A DNA stretch of 64,000 bases from Halopseudomonas sp002296055 (lineage in GTDB: Bacteria; Pseudomonadota; Gammaproteobacteria; Pseudomonadales; Pseudomonadaceae), in assembly GCF_050876985.1 (NCBI RefSeq), contig NZ_JBPAPP010000004.1; one strand, written 5' to 3'. This document shows, one piece after another, positions 32,972 through 42,578 of this stretch; position 1 is the stretch's first letter, and every line of letters starts with the position of its first letter. The notes under the pieces were generated by a model, which had not been told where the DNA came from, did no database searches, and saw only the letters and a list, made by a program, of their open reading frames with translations. Made by a program: the position numbers and the translations under genes.

Positions 32972-33734
32972 TCTGCCGCCCGTCAAGAGCGGCGGCGACA
33001 TGCCGCTGGTCGCCCACCTGACCGAGCTGCGCTCGCGCCTGCTGCGCATTGTGCTGATCTGGCTGGTGATCTTTGCCGGCCTGTTCTACTTTGCCAACGA
33101 CATCTACGCGTTCATTTCCGAGCCGCTGCGCGCGCTGCTGCCCGAAGGCACCAGCATGATCGCCACCGATGTCGCCTCGCCGTTCCTAACGCCCTTCAAG
33201 CTGACGCTGATCAGCGCGCTGTTTATCGCCATGCCCTTTGTGCTGCATCAGGTCTGGGGCTTTATCGCACCCGGGCTGTACAAGCACGAGAAGCGCCTGG
33301 CGGTGCCGCTGCTGGCCTCCAGCATTCTGCTGTTCTACGGCGGTATGGCCTTTGCCTACTTCGTGGTGTTTCCGCTGGTGTTCGGCTTTTTCACCAGCGC
33401 GGCGCCGGATGGCGTAGCGGTGATGACCGACATCAACAGCTACCTGGACTTTGTCCTGACGCTGTTCATGGCCTTTGGTCTGGCGTTCGAGATACCGGTG
33501 GCCACGGTGCTGCTGGTGGCCGTGGGTATCGTCGACGTGCAGGGCCTGAGCAAGGCGCGCCCCTATGTGGTGGTCGGTTGCTTTACCATCGGCATGGTGC
33601 TGACACCGCCGGATGTCATCTCGCAAACCCTGCTCGCGCTGCCCATGTGGCTGCTGTATGAAGTCGGTATCATCTTCAGCCGTCTGGTCCGTCCGCGCAC
33701 ACCGGAAGAGCAGCAGGACAGCCCGCAGGCATGA
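32958..33734 (+). CDS. tatC: Twin-arginine translocase subunit TatC
   Basis: Six-helix membrane protein of 258 residues that recognises twin-arginine signals with TatB. The cytoplasmic start MPLVAHLTELRSRLLR carries the conserved Glu in the LTELR box. Helices alternate with family stretches HQVWGFIAPGLYKHEKR and FGLAFEIPVATVLL. ATG 32958 (MSNPDLPP) is preferred; ATG 32937 is in frame and cannot be excluded. It overlaps tatB by 14 bp and rsmE by 4 bp. Confidence 0.96.
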   Translation: MSNPDLPPVKSGGDMPLVAHLTELRSRLLRIVLIWLVIFAGLFYFANDIYAFISEPLRALLPEGTSMIATDVASPFLTPFKLTLISALFIAMPFVLHQVWGFIAPGLYKHEKRLAVPLLASSILLFYGGMAFAYFVVFPLVFGFFTSAAPDGVAVMTDINSYLDFVLTLFMAFGLAFEIPVATVLLVAVGIVDVQGLSKARPYVVVGCFTIGMVLTPPDVISQTLLALPMWLLYEVGIIFSRLVRPRTPEEQQDSPQA

Positions 33735-34438
33735 ACCTGCTGCTGCTCGAAGACAGCGACTTCACCGATCCACAGCATGTACGCCTGACTGGCCGCCGGT
33801 TGTTGCACATGCAGGACATCCAGCAGGTCAGCGCCGGCGACACAATGCGCGTTGGCCGCATCAACGGCCTGATGGGCCGGGGCAGCGTGCTGGAGCTGGA
33901 CTCGCGTAGCGCCCTGCTGCACATCGAGCTGAGCGAAGCGCCCCCGGCCAAATTGCCCCTCACCCTGCTGCTGGCCATGCCCAGGCCCAAGATGTTCCGC
34001 CGCATTCTGCAGCACTGCGCCACCCTGGGCGTACCCGAGATCATCCTGCTCAACAGCTACCGGGTAGAAAAGAGCTTCTGGCAGACCCCCTTTCTGCAGC
34101 CCGAGGTGATCCGCGAGAACCTGCTGCTGGGCCTGGAACAGGCACGCGACACCGTGCTGCCGACCGTGCGCATCGAAAAGCGCTTCAAGCCCTTTGTCGA
34201 AGATCAGCTACCCGCCATCATCAACGAGCAACTGGCGCTGGTTGCCCACCCCGGCGACTACCCCGCCTGCCCGCGCGGTATCGACCGGCCGCTGACCCTG
34301 GCCATCGGCCCGGAGGGCGGCTGGATTCCCTATGAGGTCGACAAACTGGTCGAGGCCGGCATGCAGCCGGTGCAGCTCGGCAACCGCATCCTGCGCGTGG
34401 AAACCGCCGTCACGGCGCTGCTGGCCCGGTTGTTCTGA
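33731..34438 (+). CDS. rsmE: 16S rRNA (uracil-1498-N3)-methyltransferase RsmE
   Basis: SPOUT-class RNA methyltransferase of 235 residues modifying U1498 of 16S rRNA. An N-terminal PUA-like domain (about 1-70, with LTGRRLLHMQ) precedes the knotted SAM domain. Landmarks are AMPRPKMFRRILQHCATLGV, IGPEGGWIPYEVD near 197 and LGNRILRVETAVTALLA near 217. ATGA overlap with tatC. Confidence 0.95.
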   Translation: MNLLLLEDSDFTDPQHVRLTGRRLLHMQDIQQVSAGDTMRVGRINGLMGRGSVLELDSRSALLHIELSEAPPAKLPLTLLLAMPRPKMFRRILQHCATLGVPEIILLNSYRVEKSFWQTPFLQPEVIRENLLLGLEQARDTVLPTVRIEKRFKPFVEDQLPAIINEQLALVAHPGDYPACPRGIDRPLTLAIGPEGGWIPYEVDKLVEAGMQPVQLGNRILRVETAVTALLARLF

Positions 34439-34492
34439 CGTTCACGCGCGAGCCGACTATGCTTGCCTCAGACATCATCGACGGGGGCTCTC

Positions 34493-35080
34493 ATGCGGGT
34501 AATCAAGACCACGTTGATCGGCGGCGCGGTATTTCTGGTGCCGGTGATCGTTATTCTCTTTGTGCTGGGCAAAGCCATCGCGGTGATGCGTCATGTCACC
34601 CGACCCATCAGCGAGCTGCTGCCGTTCGACAACATCGCCGGTTTGGCGGTGGCCAACCTGCTGGCCCTGCTGGGCGTGGCGCTAGTCTGCTTCTGTGCCG
34701 GCATGCTGGCACGCGGCCCGAGAGCCCGCCGCCTGTACCAGCAGCTCGACGATGGCCTGCTGATGCTGCCGGGCTACGGCTTGATCAAGTCCCTGTCCGA
34801 CCAGTTCAAGGAGGAGCGGCCCACCAGCTCTCCGCTCAAACCGGTACTGGTACGCTTTGATGATTTTGAACAGCTGTGTTTTGAAGTCGAGCGCCTAGCC
34901 GATGGCCGGGTGGTGACCTTTATACCGGGCTCCCCTGACCCCTGGTCCGGCACGCTGGTGTATCTGGCGCCTGACCGCGTGCTAGGGTGCGAGTTGAGCG
35001 TTATGCAGGCCGTGAGTCACCTACGTCGTGGCGGCCGTGGTGCAAGTGCCCTGAACATCCCCCACACAGCCACCAGCTGA
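34493..35080 (+). CDS. DUF502 family inner-membrane protein
   Basis: Protein of 195 residues with two hydrophobic segments near the N-terminus (about 9-28 and 50-68). A soluble C-terminal domain follows, containing LPGYGLIKSLSDQFKEE and VVTFIPGSPDPWSGTLVYL. This is the usual DUF502 layout. Function is unknown. ATG 34493 (MRVIKTTLIGG) has GGGGG upstream; the longer frame from 34463 adds ten unrelated residues. Same strand as rsmE and the PhoD-like gene. Confidence 0.85.
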   Translation: MRVIKTTLIGGAVFLVPVIVILFVLGKAIAVMRHVTRPISELLPFDNIAGLAVANLLALLGVALVCFCAGMLARGPRARRLYQQLDDGLLMLPGYGLIKSLSDQFKEERPTSSPLKPVLVRFDDFEQLCFEVERLADGRVVTFIPGSPDPWSGTLVYLAPDRVLGCELSVMQAVSHLRRGGRGASALNIPHTATS

Positions 35081-35111
35081 ACTGCGCAGCGGCTGGCCGG
35101 TCTGAGCAAAC

Positions 35112-37022
35112 ATGCATACCACCTCAGACCTTCCCGATCTGCTGGCCGGCCCACTGGTCCGCCGCGTAGAGCCCGAGCGCATCCTGCTCTGGCTGGTCGC
35201 TAGCCGCCCGCTAACGTTGAGTGCCACCCTGCAACCAGGCGACGCGGCGGCGCAGCAGCTCGAACTGAACGACACCCGCGTCATTCCCATTGGGCGGCAC
35301 GCCTACGTTCACCTGTTGACCATTACGCCAAACAGCCCGCTGCCGCAGGATCAGATCATTCACTACGACCTGCAATGGGATGGCGAGCAAGGCAGTGGGC
35401 TATCGCACAGCGCGCCGCACCTGTGCCACGGCGATGAACTGCCCTCGCTGATGATCGCCAGCGACAACCGCCGCCTGCTGCACGGCTCCTGCCGTAAGCC
35501 GCACTTTGCCGGCAAGGATGCCCTGGTGCGCACCGACAGCTGGCTGGCCGAACGCCGCGACCAGCCAGCGCAGCGTCCTGCCTGGCTGCTGATGACCGGC
35601 GACCAGGTTTACGTCGACGATGTCAGTGGCCCGCTGCTGGTTGCTGTGCACCAGTTGATTGCCCGACTCGGGCTGTTCGACGAAGCATTGGAAGGCGCCA
35701 CCGTCGCCGACAGCCAGGCCCTGTATCAGTCTGACGACACCTACTATCGCCGCGAGCAACTGCTGCCGGATGTGCCCTCGAATATGGCGGTGCGCGACCG
35801 TTTCTTTGGCGGCGTACGCAAACCGGTATTTACCTCGGCCAACGCCCACAACCACCTGATCAGCCTGGCCGAGATGCTGGCCATGTACCTGCTGGTGTGG
35901 TCGCCGGTCCCCTGGCGCCTGACTCAGCCGGCGATGCCAGACGGGCTGAACGATGAAGAGCGCCAGCGTTACCAGAGCGAACAGCAGCAGATCGACGCCT
36001 TTGTCGATGGCCTGCCGCAAGTCGCCCGCCTGCTCGCCCATCAGCCCAGCCTGATGATCTTTGACGACCACGACGTCACCGACGACTGGAACCTCACCGC
36101 CGACTGGGAGCGCACCGCCTACGGCCACCCCTTCTCACGCCAGATCATCGGCAACGCGGTGCTGGCCTATCTGCTGTGCCAGGGCTGGGGCAACGATCCA
36201 GACGCCGTGGCAGAACCGCTGGATGCGCTGACCCAGCTGCTGGAGAACGCAAAGCGCAGCGGCAGTCTGGATGTCAGCGAGCAGGACGCCTGCATCGACG
36301 CCGTGCTGCGCTTTCACGGCTGGGAGTACCAGATTGCCGGCACGCCAACTCTGGTGGTGCTGGATACCCGCACCCGCCGCTGGCGCAGCGAGCGCAGCCC
36401 GTTCCGCCCGTCCGGCCTGATGGACTGGGAGGCGCTGACCGAGCTGCAGCAACGCCTGCTGGACCAGACCGCCGTGGTCATCGTCTCGCCCGCACCGATG
36501 TTTGGCGTCAAACTCATTGAAGGCATCCAGAAGCTGTTCTCGCTCGCCGGCCACCCACTGGTGGTCGACGCCGAGAACTGGATGGCTCATCGCGGCGCCG
36601 CCAAGGTGCTGCTCAATATCTTTCGTCACGGCCGCACGCCAGGTAACTACGTCATCCTGTCGGGCGACGTGCACTACTCTTTCGTTTACGACATCGCCAT
36701 CCGTCATCGCGAGCACGGCCCCCAGCTGTGGCAGATCACCAGCAGCGGCCTGAAAAATGCCTTCCCGCCGCGCCTGCTGGACTGGTTTGACCGGCTTAAT
36801 CGCTGGCTTTACGCCCCGGCCTCCCCGCTGAACTGGCTGACCAAACGCCGGCGCATGCGCGTCAGCCCCCGCGATCCCGATCGCGCCAGCGCAGGCGAGC
36901 GCCTGTGGAACGGCAGCGGCATCGGCCTGGTCGAGCTGGATGAGCAGGGCCGGCCAGAGAGCGTGACGCAACTGGACGCGCGTGGTTTTGATATCGGCTT
37001 CCCGGAGCGGGACGATGAGTAG
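35112..37022 (+). CDS. PhoD-like metallophosphatase / alkaline phosphatase D family protein
   Basis: Large metal-dependent phosphoesterase of 636 residues. Metal-binding stretches are HGSCRKPHF near residue 120, MTGDQVYVDD near 161, FDDHDVTDDWN near 317 and LSGDVHYSF near 515. No signal peptide is visible at the start, unlike classical secreted PhoD, so it may be cytoplasmic. Substrate is not known. A small secreted-protein gene follows 39 bp later. The frame is intact. Confidence 0.82.
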   Translation: MHTTSDLPDLLAGPLVRRVEPERILLWLVASRPLTLSATLQPGDAAAQQLELNDTRVIPIGRHAYVHLLTITPNSPLPQDQIIHYDLQWDGEQGSGLSHSAPHLCHGDELPSLMIASDNRRLLHGSCRKPHFAGKDALVRTDSWLAERRDQPAQRPAWLLMTGDQVYVDDVSGPLLVAVHQLIARLGLFDEALEGATVADSQALYQSDDTYYRREQLLPDVPSNMAVRDRFFGGVRKPVFTSANAHNHLISLAEMLAMYLLVWSPVPWRLTQPAMPDGLNDEERQRYQSEQQQIDAFVDGLPQVARLLAHQPSLMIFDDHDVTDDWNLTADWERTAYGHPFSRQIIGNAVLAYLLCQGWGNDPDAVAEPLDALTQLLENAKRSGSLDVSEQDACIDAVLRFHGWEYQIAGTPTLVVLDTRTRRWRSERSPFRPSGLMDWEALTELQQRLLDQTAVVIVSPAPMFGVKLIEGIQKLFSLAGHPLVVDAENWMAHRGAAKVLLNIFRHGRTPGNYVILSGDVHYSFVYDIAIRHREHGPQLWQITSSGLKNAFPPRLLDWFDRLNRWLYAPASPLNWLTKRRRMRVSPRDPDRASAGERLWNGSGIGLVELDEQGRPESVTQLDARGFDIGFPERDDE

Positions 37023-37061
37023 GCCGCTTGCTATGCTGAGCCGGTCACAGGAGGACACCGC

Positions 37062-37526
37062 ATGCACCGCTTACTGCTTGTCTTGACCAGTCTGCTATCG
37101 CCCCTGGCCGGCGCCGCCCCCGATCCGCAGCTGACAGCGGCCCTCACCAACCTGCTTGGCGCTGAGCCACCCGCCTACCAAAGTGCCCTGCGCGACCTCA
37201 ACGCCGACGGCATCGACGATGCTCTCATCTACCCCCTTGGCCCGGACTGGTGCGGCTCCGCCGGCTGCACCCTGTTTGTGCTGCAAGGCAGCGCCGACGG
37301 TTTTACCCTGCTGTCAAAAACCACCATCGTGCAGTTGCCGCTGCGCGTTTCCTCGCAACAGACCCACGGCTGGCATGACCTGATCGTATACGCCAAGAGC
37401 GAAGGCGACGTGGTGCTGCGCGCAACAGAGGCCGGCTACCCGCTCAACCCCTCGCTGCAGCCCAAGGCCGTTGACGCCGACCTGCAAGACAGCCAGCTGC
37501 TGCTGGACTACCAGCGCGAACCCTAG
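37062..37526 (+). CDS. Small secreted protein of unknown function
   Basis: Protein of 154 residues with a signal peptide (MHRLLLVLTSLLSPLAGAA). The mature part contains LRDLNADGIDDALIYP near residue 44, which resembles a single calcium-binding DxNxDGxxD loop as in FG-GAP or EF-hand-like repeats. A CGSAGC pair near 63-68 could form a disulfide. I do not recognise a named family. AGGAGG precedes the ATG, so it is well translated. Co-oriented with the PhoD-like gene. Confidence 0.7.
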   Translation: MHRLLLVLTSLLSPLAGAAPDPQLTAALTNLLGAEPPAYQSALRDLNADGIDDALIYPLGPDWCGSAGCTLFVLQGSADGFTLLSKTTIVQLPLRVSSQQTHGWHDLIVYAKSEGDVVLRATEAGYPLNPSLQPKAVDADLQDSQLLLDYQREP

Positions 37527-37701
37527 ACAGGTGCCCCACCCCGACATTATTCGCGCAGGCGACTACCCGGCGAGGCAAACACCCTGAGTACCCTCCTGCG
37601 CGGCTATAACGAGGGGAGATAGGTCGCCACTAGACGGAGGGCGTGAAGCCTCCGGCCATGGACAGTACACAGCTAGCCCGCGCGCTGAGGAGCTGACTGC
37701 C

Positions 37702-38856
37702 TCACCCCAACGCCCGCACCAGCATCGAGACCAGCTCGGTCTGCTTGCGGTAGCCGTTTTTGCCGAGCAGGTTTTTGATGTGCTGGCGGGCGGTGTGCAC
37801 GGAGATGTGGCGGCGCTCGGCGATATCGCTGGCGCTCAGGCCCTGGATCAGGTCGCCAGCGATGCCAGCCTCAGCCGGAGTGCAGTCGAACAGGCTTTGC
37901 AGGCGGGCCAGATCGGGGGCTTGCTGATCGGTAAAACTGAACAGCTCGCAGAGTACGCCATTGTTCTCCGCGCGCTCGGCCACCAACGGGGTCAGGCACA
38001 GGGCAAGGCGCTCGGCAGCGGCTTGAATAAACAGCGTGCGGGTTTCCAGCTTGCCCTGATGCGAGTGCACGATGCTGGTGCTGATCGCATTAGCCACCTT
38101 GCGGCTCAACTGCGCTTCGCGGCAGTGCAGGCGGTGGTCATCCGCGATGTAGAGCGCGCCGCTGCGCGCCAGCAAATCACGCGCGGCGTCATTGGCCTGG
38201 GCAACGTTGCCCAGGGCATTGAACACCACCAGCGGCTTTTTCACATGGTTGAGGGCCAGCGCCAGGTTTTCATTGTCGTTACTCGATTGATACAGCTTCA
38301 GATGCAGGGCAACGGCATTTTCAATGTGCGGCGCCAGCAGGTTCATCTGCAACAGCTCAGCCTCGGTGTAGGGCCCGAAGTCCCTGTGCCGATTGGCGAC
38401 AAAGACCACGCTGCTGCTGGCGTCGCGACAAATCAGCATGCCCGCGCTGTCGCCCATGCCCACGCTCTCTGCCCAGGCCCTGCTCTCCGGCGCCAGCAAG
38501 TCAAGAATGCTGCCCTCGTTGCGGCCACGCATAAAGGAGTCGAACTGACGCGGCGGCAGACTCTGATAGCGAATGAGAGCCTCGTCGCGCTCGGGCAGGT
38601 CGCTGTTCATGTACCACTCTTCAAAGCCATCGGGATAGCCGAAGGTCCAGCCGTAGATCAGTCGTTGGGACTGCTGCGAGACACCCAGAATACCGCCCTG
38701 CAACGCCTTGAACTGTTGCTGAAAGGCGTGAAAAAAAGGCGCGAAACCAGCGCTGTCCTGCAGGCAGCGGTACAGCGTGCTGACCAGATTGTTGTAAGCC
38801 TCCAGCGCTTGGGCGCTCAAGACTGGTGCGGTTTGGGCGGGTTGCTGGCTCGCCAT
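37702..38856 (-). CDS. LuxR-family transcriptional regulator
   Basis: Regulator of 384 residues. The C-terminal LuxR helix-turn-helix (about 320-384) has LTPAEAGIAGDLIQGL-type sequence (here CTPAEAG), SASDIAERRHISVHTARQH and IKNLLGKNGYRKQTELV. The long N-terminal part (1-310) is GAF/PAS-like without a receiver or an obvious acyl-homoserine-lactone domain. It diverges from the IsdG-like gene at 39017, which is a possible target. A stretch of 175 bp separates it from the secreted-protein gene; I see nothing definite there. Confidence 0.85.
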   Translation of the reverse strand: MASQQPAQTAPVLSAQALEAYNNLVSTLYRCLQDSAGFAPFFHAFQQQFKALQGGILGVSQQSQRLIYGWTFGYPDGFEEWYMNSDLPERDEALIRYQSLPPRQFDSFMRGRNEGSILDLLAPESRAWAESVGMGDSAGMLICRDASSSVVFVANRHRDFGPYTEAELLQMNLLAPHIENAVALHLKLYQSSNDNENLALALNHVKKPLVVFNALGNVAQANDAARDLLARSGALYIADDHRLHCREAQLSRKVANAISTSIVHSHQGKLETRTLFIQAAAERLALCLTPLVAERAENNGVLCELFSFTDQQAPDLARLQSLFDCTPAEAGIAGDLIQGLSASDIAERRHISVHTARQHIKNLLGKNGYRKQTELVSMLVRALG

Positions 38857-39016
38857 ACAGGGTTCCTTTTGCTACTTCGGGCAGTGGCCCAGCGACGCAG
38901 CCATTATTCACTGTGCGGCGGCGGGTTACCATCAACTCAGCCGCGGGACGGTTGACCGGCCAGCATCGCTGGCACTCATAATGGCGCTTGTTTATGACTA
39001 ACGCTGGAGCCAGACC

Positions 39017-39319
39017 ATGTTCATCGCAATGAACCGCTTTAAGATCAAGCCAGGCCACGAGCAGGACTTTATCGACATCTGGAAGAACCGCGACAGCCTG
39101 CTGGCCAGTGTGCCGGGCTTCAAGAACTTCAATCTGCTGCAGGGCCCGAGCACCGAGGAGTACACCCTGTTTGCCTCCCACGCGACCTGGGAGTCGCGTA
39201 GCGCCTTTGAGGAGTGGACGCGCTCCGAGGCCTTCCGAGCCGCCCACGCCAATGCCGGCAGCCGCCGCGAAATCTACCTGGGTCCGCCGCAGCTGGAGTG
39301 TTTTGAGGTCGCGCTCTAA
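39017..39319 (+). CDS. ABM-domain monooxygenase, IsdG/IsdI-like heme-degrading candidate
   Basis: Single-domain antibiotic-biosynthesis-monooxygenase fold protein of 100 residues. Asn6, Trp67 and His77 fall at essentially the positions of the catalytic triad of staphylococcal IsdG (Asn7, Trp67, His77), within MFIAMNRFKIKPGHE and EEWTRSEAFRAAHA. IsdG-type enzymes cleave heme to release iron. It lies alone, divergent from the LuxR regulator. Other ABM proteins act on quinones, so heme is an inference. No heme uptake genes are adjacent. Confidence 0.8.
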   Translation: MFIAMNRFKIKPGHEQDFIDIWKNRDSLLASVPGFKNFNLLQGPSTEEYTLFASHATWESRSAFEEWTRSEAFRAAHANAGSRREIYLGPPQLECFEVAL

Positions 39320-39457
39320 GCACCACGGACCGCCACCGGGCTGGCGCCAGCGCATTGCTCGCCAGCCCATAACACGCAGCACAGCCCTACCCAGTTCTAC
39401 TTCTTTGCCTCTGCTTTTCTGATTGGCGCAGCCCTAGCCTCACCAGGCGCCTGAGGG

Positions 39458-41230
39458 CTAACGCACGCGGTCCAGACTCTGCACCGTCAAATCCAGCGCC
39501 TTATACATATCCAGCCGCGCAGAATGTCCGACGTCCGGGTTGTTCAGGTCGTTAGCGCGCTCGGAGGGCAGAATCGGCGCGGTCAGATCGTCGCCCTCGG
39601 TGGGTTCAAAATCGTATTCCTCACCAATGGTCATCGCGCTGCGGCGCAGCAGCATGCGCAGCTGATCCGGCTCCAGTTCCGGGTTGATCGACAGCATCGC
39701 GGCCAACAAGCCCGCTACCAGCGGCGTGGCGTAGGAGGTGCCGCAATGCACGTCGCCTTGTTCATCAGCCTTGGCTGTTGAGGAGCGCACGCAGGCTGCG
39801 GCTGTGATATCCACGCGCATGTCGATATTCGAGGCCTTGCGCTTGACGGCGTACTGCGCGTCGTCGACCGGCACGTCTTTCTCACTACGCTGATGCCCAC
39901 CCACCACAAACAGCTGATCGGTGACAAAGGAGGACGGTAGCCGATATTCATCACGGCCAGAGAATGAAGAGCCGTTGCCCGCAGAGTTGACCACCACCAC
40001 ATTCGGGTGCTCTTCCCGCAGCCAGAGGAAGAACTCCTCCAGCAACTCTTCATAGCCGCTCATGGCAATGCCCGAGCGCACCAGCGAGTCGATCGGGTCG
40101 CCGTTGACGTCGATCGCACCAACGCGGTGAATACCCCAACTCCAGTTCAGTACACGAACGCCGTCCTCCACCATATTCACCGAGGCCGCGATATTGGCCG
40201 TAATACCGGCGTCGGAATCGCGCCCGACTATCACATCAAAGCCGGGGCCAACATCATCAAGGCCGCGCAAAAAGCCGCTGTTGCCGCCCTCGTCCCAGGC
40301 TGCCGCGAATATGCCGCTGACGGTACTGCCATGGCCATCTGGCTTATCGGCATCACGCGCGTACAGGCACAGGCGCTGGCTGTCGGTGCGGCAGTCACCG
40401 CCGCTGTAATCGCTGAAATCCGGGGCATCAAAATCCACGTCACGCTCGATCACGCCGATACGTATAGGATGCGTCTCCACCCCGCCGCGCTCGCGCTGCA
40501 GGCGGCGTTGGTAAAAATTCACCGCATCCAGAAAACGGTTGGAGGCCCACTCCTCATTGTCGGCAGGTGGCGCGCTGCCGGTATCCGCTTCAATGCCGTC
40601 TTCGGCGCCCGACTCCTCGATGACCACAGCATCCACGCTCACCTCGCCGCCCAGACGCAATACCGTTGCATCGCGCTCATCCAGGTTTTTTGCGGCCAGG
40701 CGCAACTGGTAAGTGTTGAGCGGCGGAATCATGCCGACCACCCTGGCATCGTACTTTTCTGCCAGCCGCTTGGCCTCTTCCAGCCCGTCGTACTCTTCCT
40801 CAATGACCACGCTGACCAGGTCAACATAGGAGGTGAGCCCGTCCATGTTCTCTGCCACCTCATCGCGCGTCGCCGCAACCACATGGCTGGTGCCGAGCGA
40901 CAGCCAGACCGGATTACTCTGCTGGCCCTGTTGCTCAAGCACCAGCGGCCCGCTGCGCTTGCCGTCGATATCCAGGCGCAGCTGCAACGTTTCACCGTCG
41001 CGGTCGGCCTGCTGCAGGGCCAGCCGCTCACCGCTCAGCCGCGCCTGCCATTGGCCGGACTGCAGGCCTTTTACCCGCAAGCAGAATGTCTGCGTTTTCG
41101 TCTGCAGCAAATCATCGCAGCGCTGCAACTGTTGGATGCGAATCGGTTCCACCGCTGCAGCGGTTGCGGGTAGCGCCAATAACAGCAGCGCAGCCCAGAG
41201 TCTGCGCGTGTAGGTAAAAGTACAGGTCAT
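39458..41230 (-). CDS. Secreted S8-family (subtilisin-like) serine peptidase
   Basis: Peptidase of 590 residues from ATG 41230 (MTCTFTYTRRLW), with a signal peptide ending near PATAAAVEP. Residues about 25-240 form an N-terminal region without clear homology, possibly a long prodomain. The S8 core follows: Asp in IGVIERDVDF near 265, His in DGHGSTVSGIF near 308, and Ser in GTSYATPLVAGLLAAM near 502. The oxyanion Asn is probably in VVNSAGNGSSF near 425. A longer frame upstream (to 41500) has no start signal. It diverges from the hotdog gene. Confidence 0.85.
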   Translation of the reverse strand: MTCTFTYTRRLWAALLLLALPATAAAVEPIRIQQLQRCDDLLQTKTQTFCLRVKGLQSGQWQARLSGERLALQQADRDGETLQLRLDIDGKRSGPLVLEQQGQQSNPVWLSLGTSHVVAATRDEVAENMDGLTSYVDLVSVVIEEEYDGLEEAKRLAEKYDARVVGMIPPLNTYQLRLAAKNLDERDATVLRLGGEVSVDAVVIEESGAEDGIEADTGSAPPADNEEWASNRFLDAVNFYQRRLQRERGGVETHPIRIGVIERDVDFDAPDFSDYSGGDCRTDSQRLCLYARDADKPDGHGSTVSGIFAAAWDEGGNSGFLRGLDDVGPGFDVIVGRDSDAGITANIAASVNMVEDGVRVLNWSWGIHRVGAIDVNGDPIDSLVRSGIAMSGYEELLEEFFLWLREEHPNVVVVNSAGNGSSFSGRDEYRLPSSFVTDQLFVVGGHQRSEKDVPVDDAQYAVKRKASNIDMRVDITAAACVRSSTAKADEQGDVHCGTSYATPLVAGLLAAMLSINPELEPDQLRMLLRRSAMTIGEEYDFEPTEGDDLTAPILPSERANDLNNPDVGHSARLDMYKALDLTVQSLDRVR

Positions 41231-41575
41231 TCCTTGCTCCGCCAGCACCGGCGACGGCAGGCCGCCGATCGTTGTCATGCGTGTTGATATTCTTCCGACT
41301 CGCAAATGGCAGAATGTTTCAACCTCGGGCTCGTTGGTGGGGTACGCGATGTGCTGCGGCAGAGCGAGGCTCTGGTCTGTCGGCCTCCATACATAGGTTC
41401 GGCAACTAACGTGCCCGGCGCTACGGCCACTTGAGGCGGATACGCACGCCCCGACGCACGCGTGAGCCCCTGCCCATAACCCCCATGAATAGCGGCCCAA
41501 AGTGGGTTTGCCGAGTTTCGCCGGACCTGCCTAAACTCGTGGATTCAGCGTTTACCACCAGCAGGGACACCACTC
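41231..41575. other. Intergenic gap between divergent peptidase and hotdog genes
   Basis: 345 bp without a credible gene. I find no clear promoter, terminator or repeat in it beyond short GC-rich stretches around 41435-41475. Confidence 0.5.
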
Positions 41576-42499
41576 ATGAGCTTCGATACTCCTCTCTACC
41601 TCTGCGGCCCGCTGCGCGAGCCGAAACAGATGCTGGCCGATCAGCAGTACAGCGGCCACACGTCCATTCACGACGACAGCATGGCCGAGAAGCTGGGCTT
41701 TCGTGCCGGCCCAATCGAAGGTCCGACCCACTTCAGCCAGTTCGCACCGCTGTTGGTCGAGATTTGGGGCCAGGCCTGGTTTGAGCGCGGCTGCTTCTCG
41801 TCGCATTTCCAGAACATGGTGGTTGAGGGCGAGCAGGTACGCGCCTTTGTCGAGCGTCCGGCCCCCGGCCAGACCCGCGTGCGCTGCTGGGCCGAGAAGG
41901 CCGATGGCACACCGGTGCTGGAAGCCAGCGCCAGCCTGGGCGCAGCGCCCGGTGAGAGCCTGCTGTACGAGCGCATGGCCAAGCTGCGGGCGCCGGAGAA
42001 GCTGGTCATCCTCTCGGACTTGCAGGTCGGCATGAAAGGCGCCGCCGAAGAAAAGGTGCGCATGGACCCGGATCAGCACATGGGTGACCTGTACCCCTTC
42101 TCGCTCAATCAGAAGCTGGCCGGCATCACCGAGAACAGTGACTGGTACTCCGATCCGGCAAGCTCCCCCTGGGGCCGCGCAATCATCCCGACCGAGATGG
42201 TCAGCGTACTGGCCGAATACACCAGCAAAGAGGCCGAGTTTCCGGTCAAGCAGCCCGTCATCGGCCTGTTCGCAGACCAGGAAATCCGCATGATCGACGG
42301 CCCGCTGCTGGTCGGCGAAGACTACCTGATTCGCCGTGAAGTCGTTGCCCTGTCCGAGAGCAAACGCACCGAGTCCTACTGGGTGCTGTCACGCATTTAT
42401 GACGCCAGCGGCGAGGTACTCAAGGCTGAGATGCTGCTCAACCACGCGACACTCAAGCACTCCTACGCCAACTACGAAGCAGAAGCGGCCGCCCTCTGA
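41576..42499 (+). CDS. MaoC-like hotdog-fold protein of unknown substrate
   Basis: Protein of 307 residues. RAGPIEGPTHFSQFAPLLVEIWG near residue 43 resembles the dehydratase-type (MaoC) hotdog signature, and a second half (about 165-300) probably forms a second hotdog unit. No signal peptide. It may act on acyl-CoA thioesters or related compounds, but the catalytic Asp/His pair of hydratases is not clearly placed. Upstream of a DUF2845 gene. Family assignment is moderate; substrate unknown. Confidence 0.6.
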   Translation: MSFDTPLYLCGPLREPKQMLADQQYSGHTSIHDDSMAEKLGFRAGPIEGPTHFSQFAPLLVEIWGQAWFERGCFSSHFQNMVVEGEQVRAFVERPAPGQTRVRCWAEKADGTPVLEASASLGAAPGESLLYERMAKLRAPEKLVILSDLQVGMKGAAEEKVRMDPDQHMGDLYPFSLNQKLAGITENSDWYSDPASSPWGRAIIPTEMVSVLAEYTSKEAEFPVKQPVIGLFADQEIRMIDGPLLVGEDYLIRREVVALSESKRTESYWVLSRIYDASGEVLKAEMLLNHATLKHSYANYEAEAAAL

Positions 42500-42578
42500 G
42501 GCAGATCGTCGCCGGGTATTGCGCGTGTACCGAAGGCGGTGGGACTATCCATGTTCCACCGCCGCGGAGGACCGCCGC

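Noticed and set aside
40007..41173. 388-residue plus-strand frame opposite the subtilase
   Set aside because: The opposite strand carries the full S8 catalytic triad in order, so this is a shadow.
39458..41500. Longer start for the subtilase (680 residues)
   Set aside because: The signal peptide and a ribosome site support ATG 41230; the extra 90 residues are not signal-like and lack family similarity.
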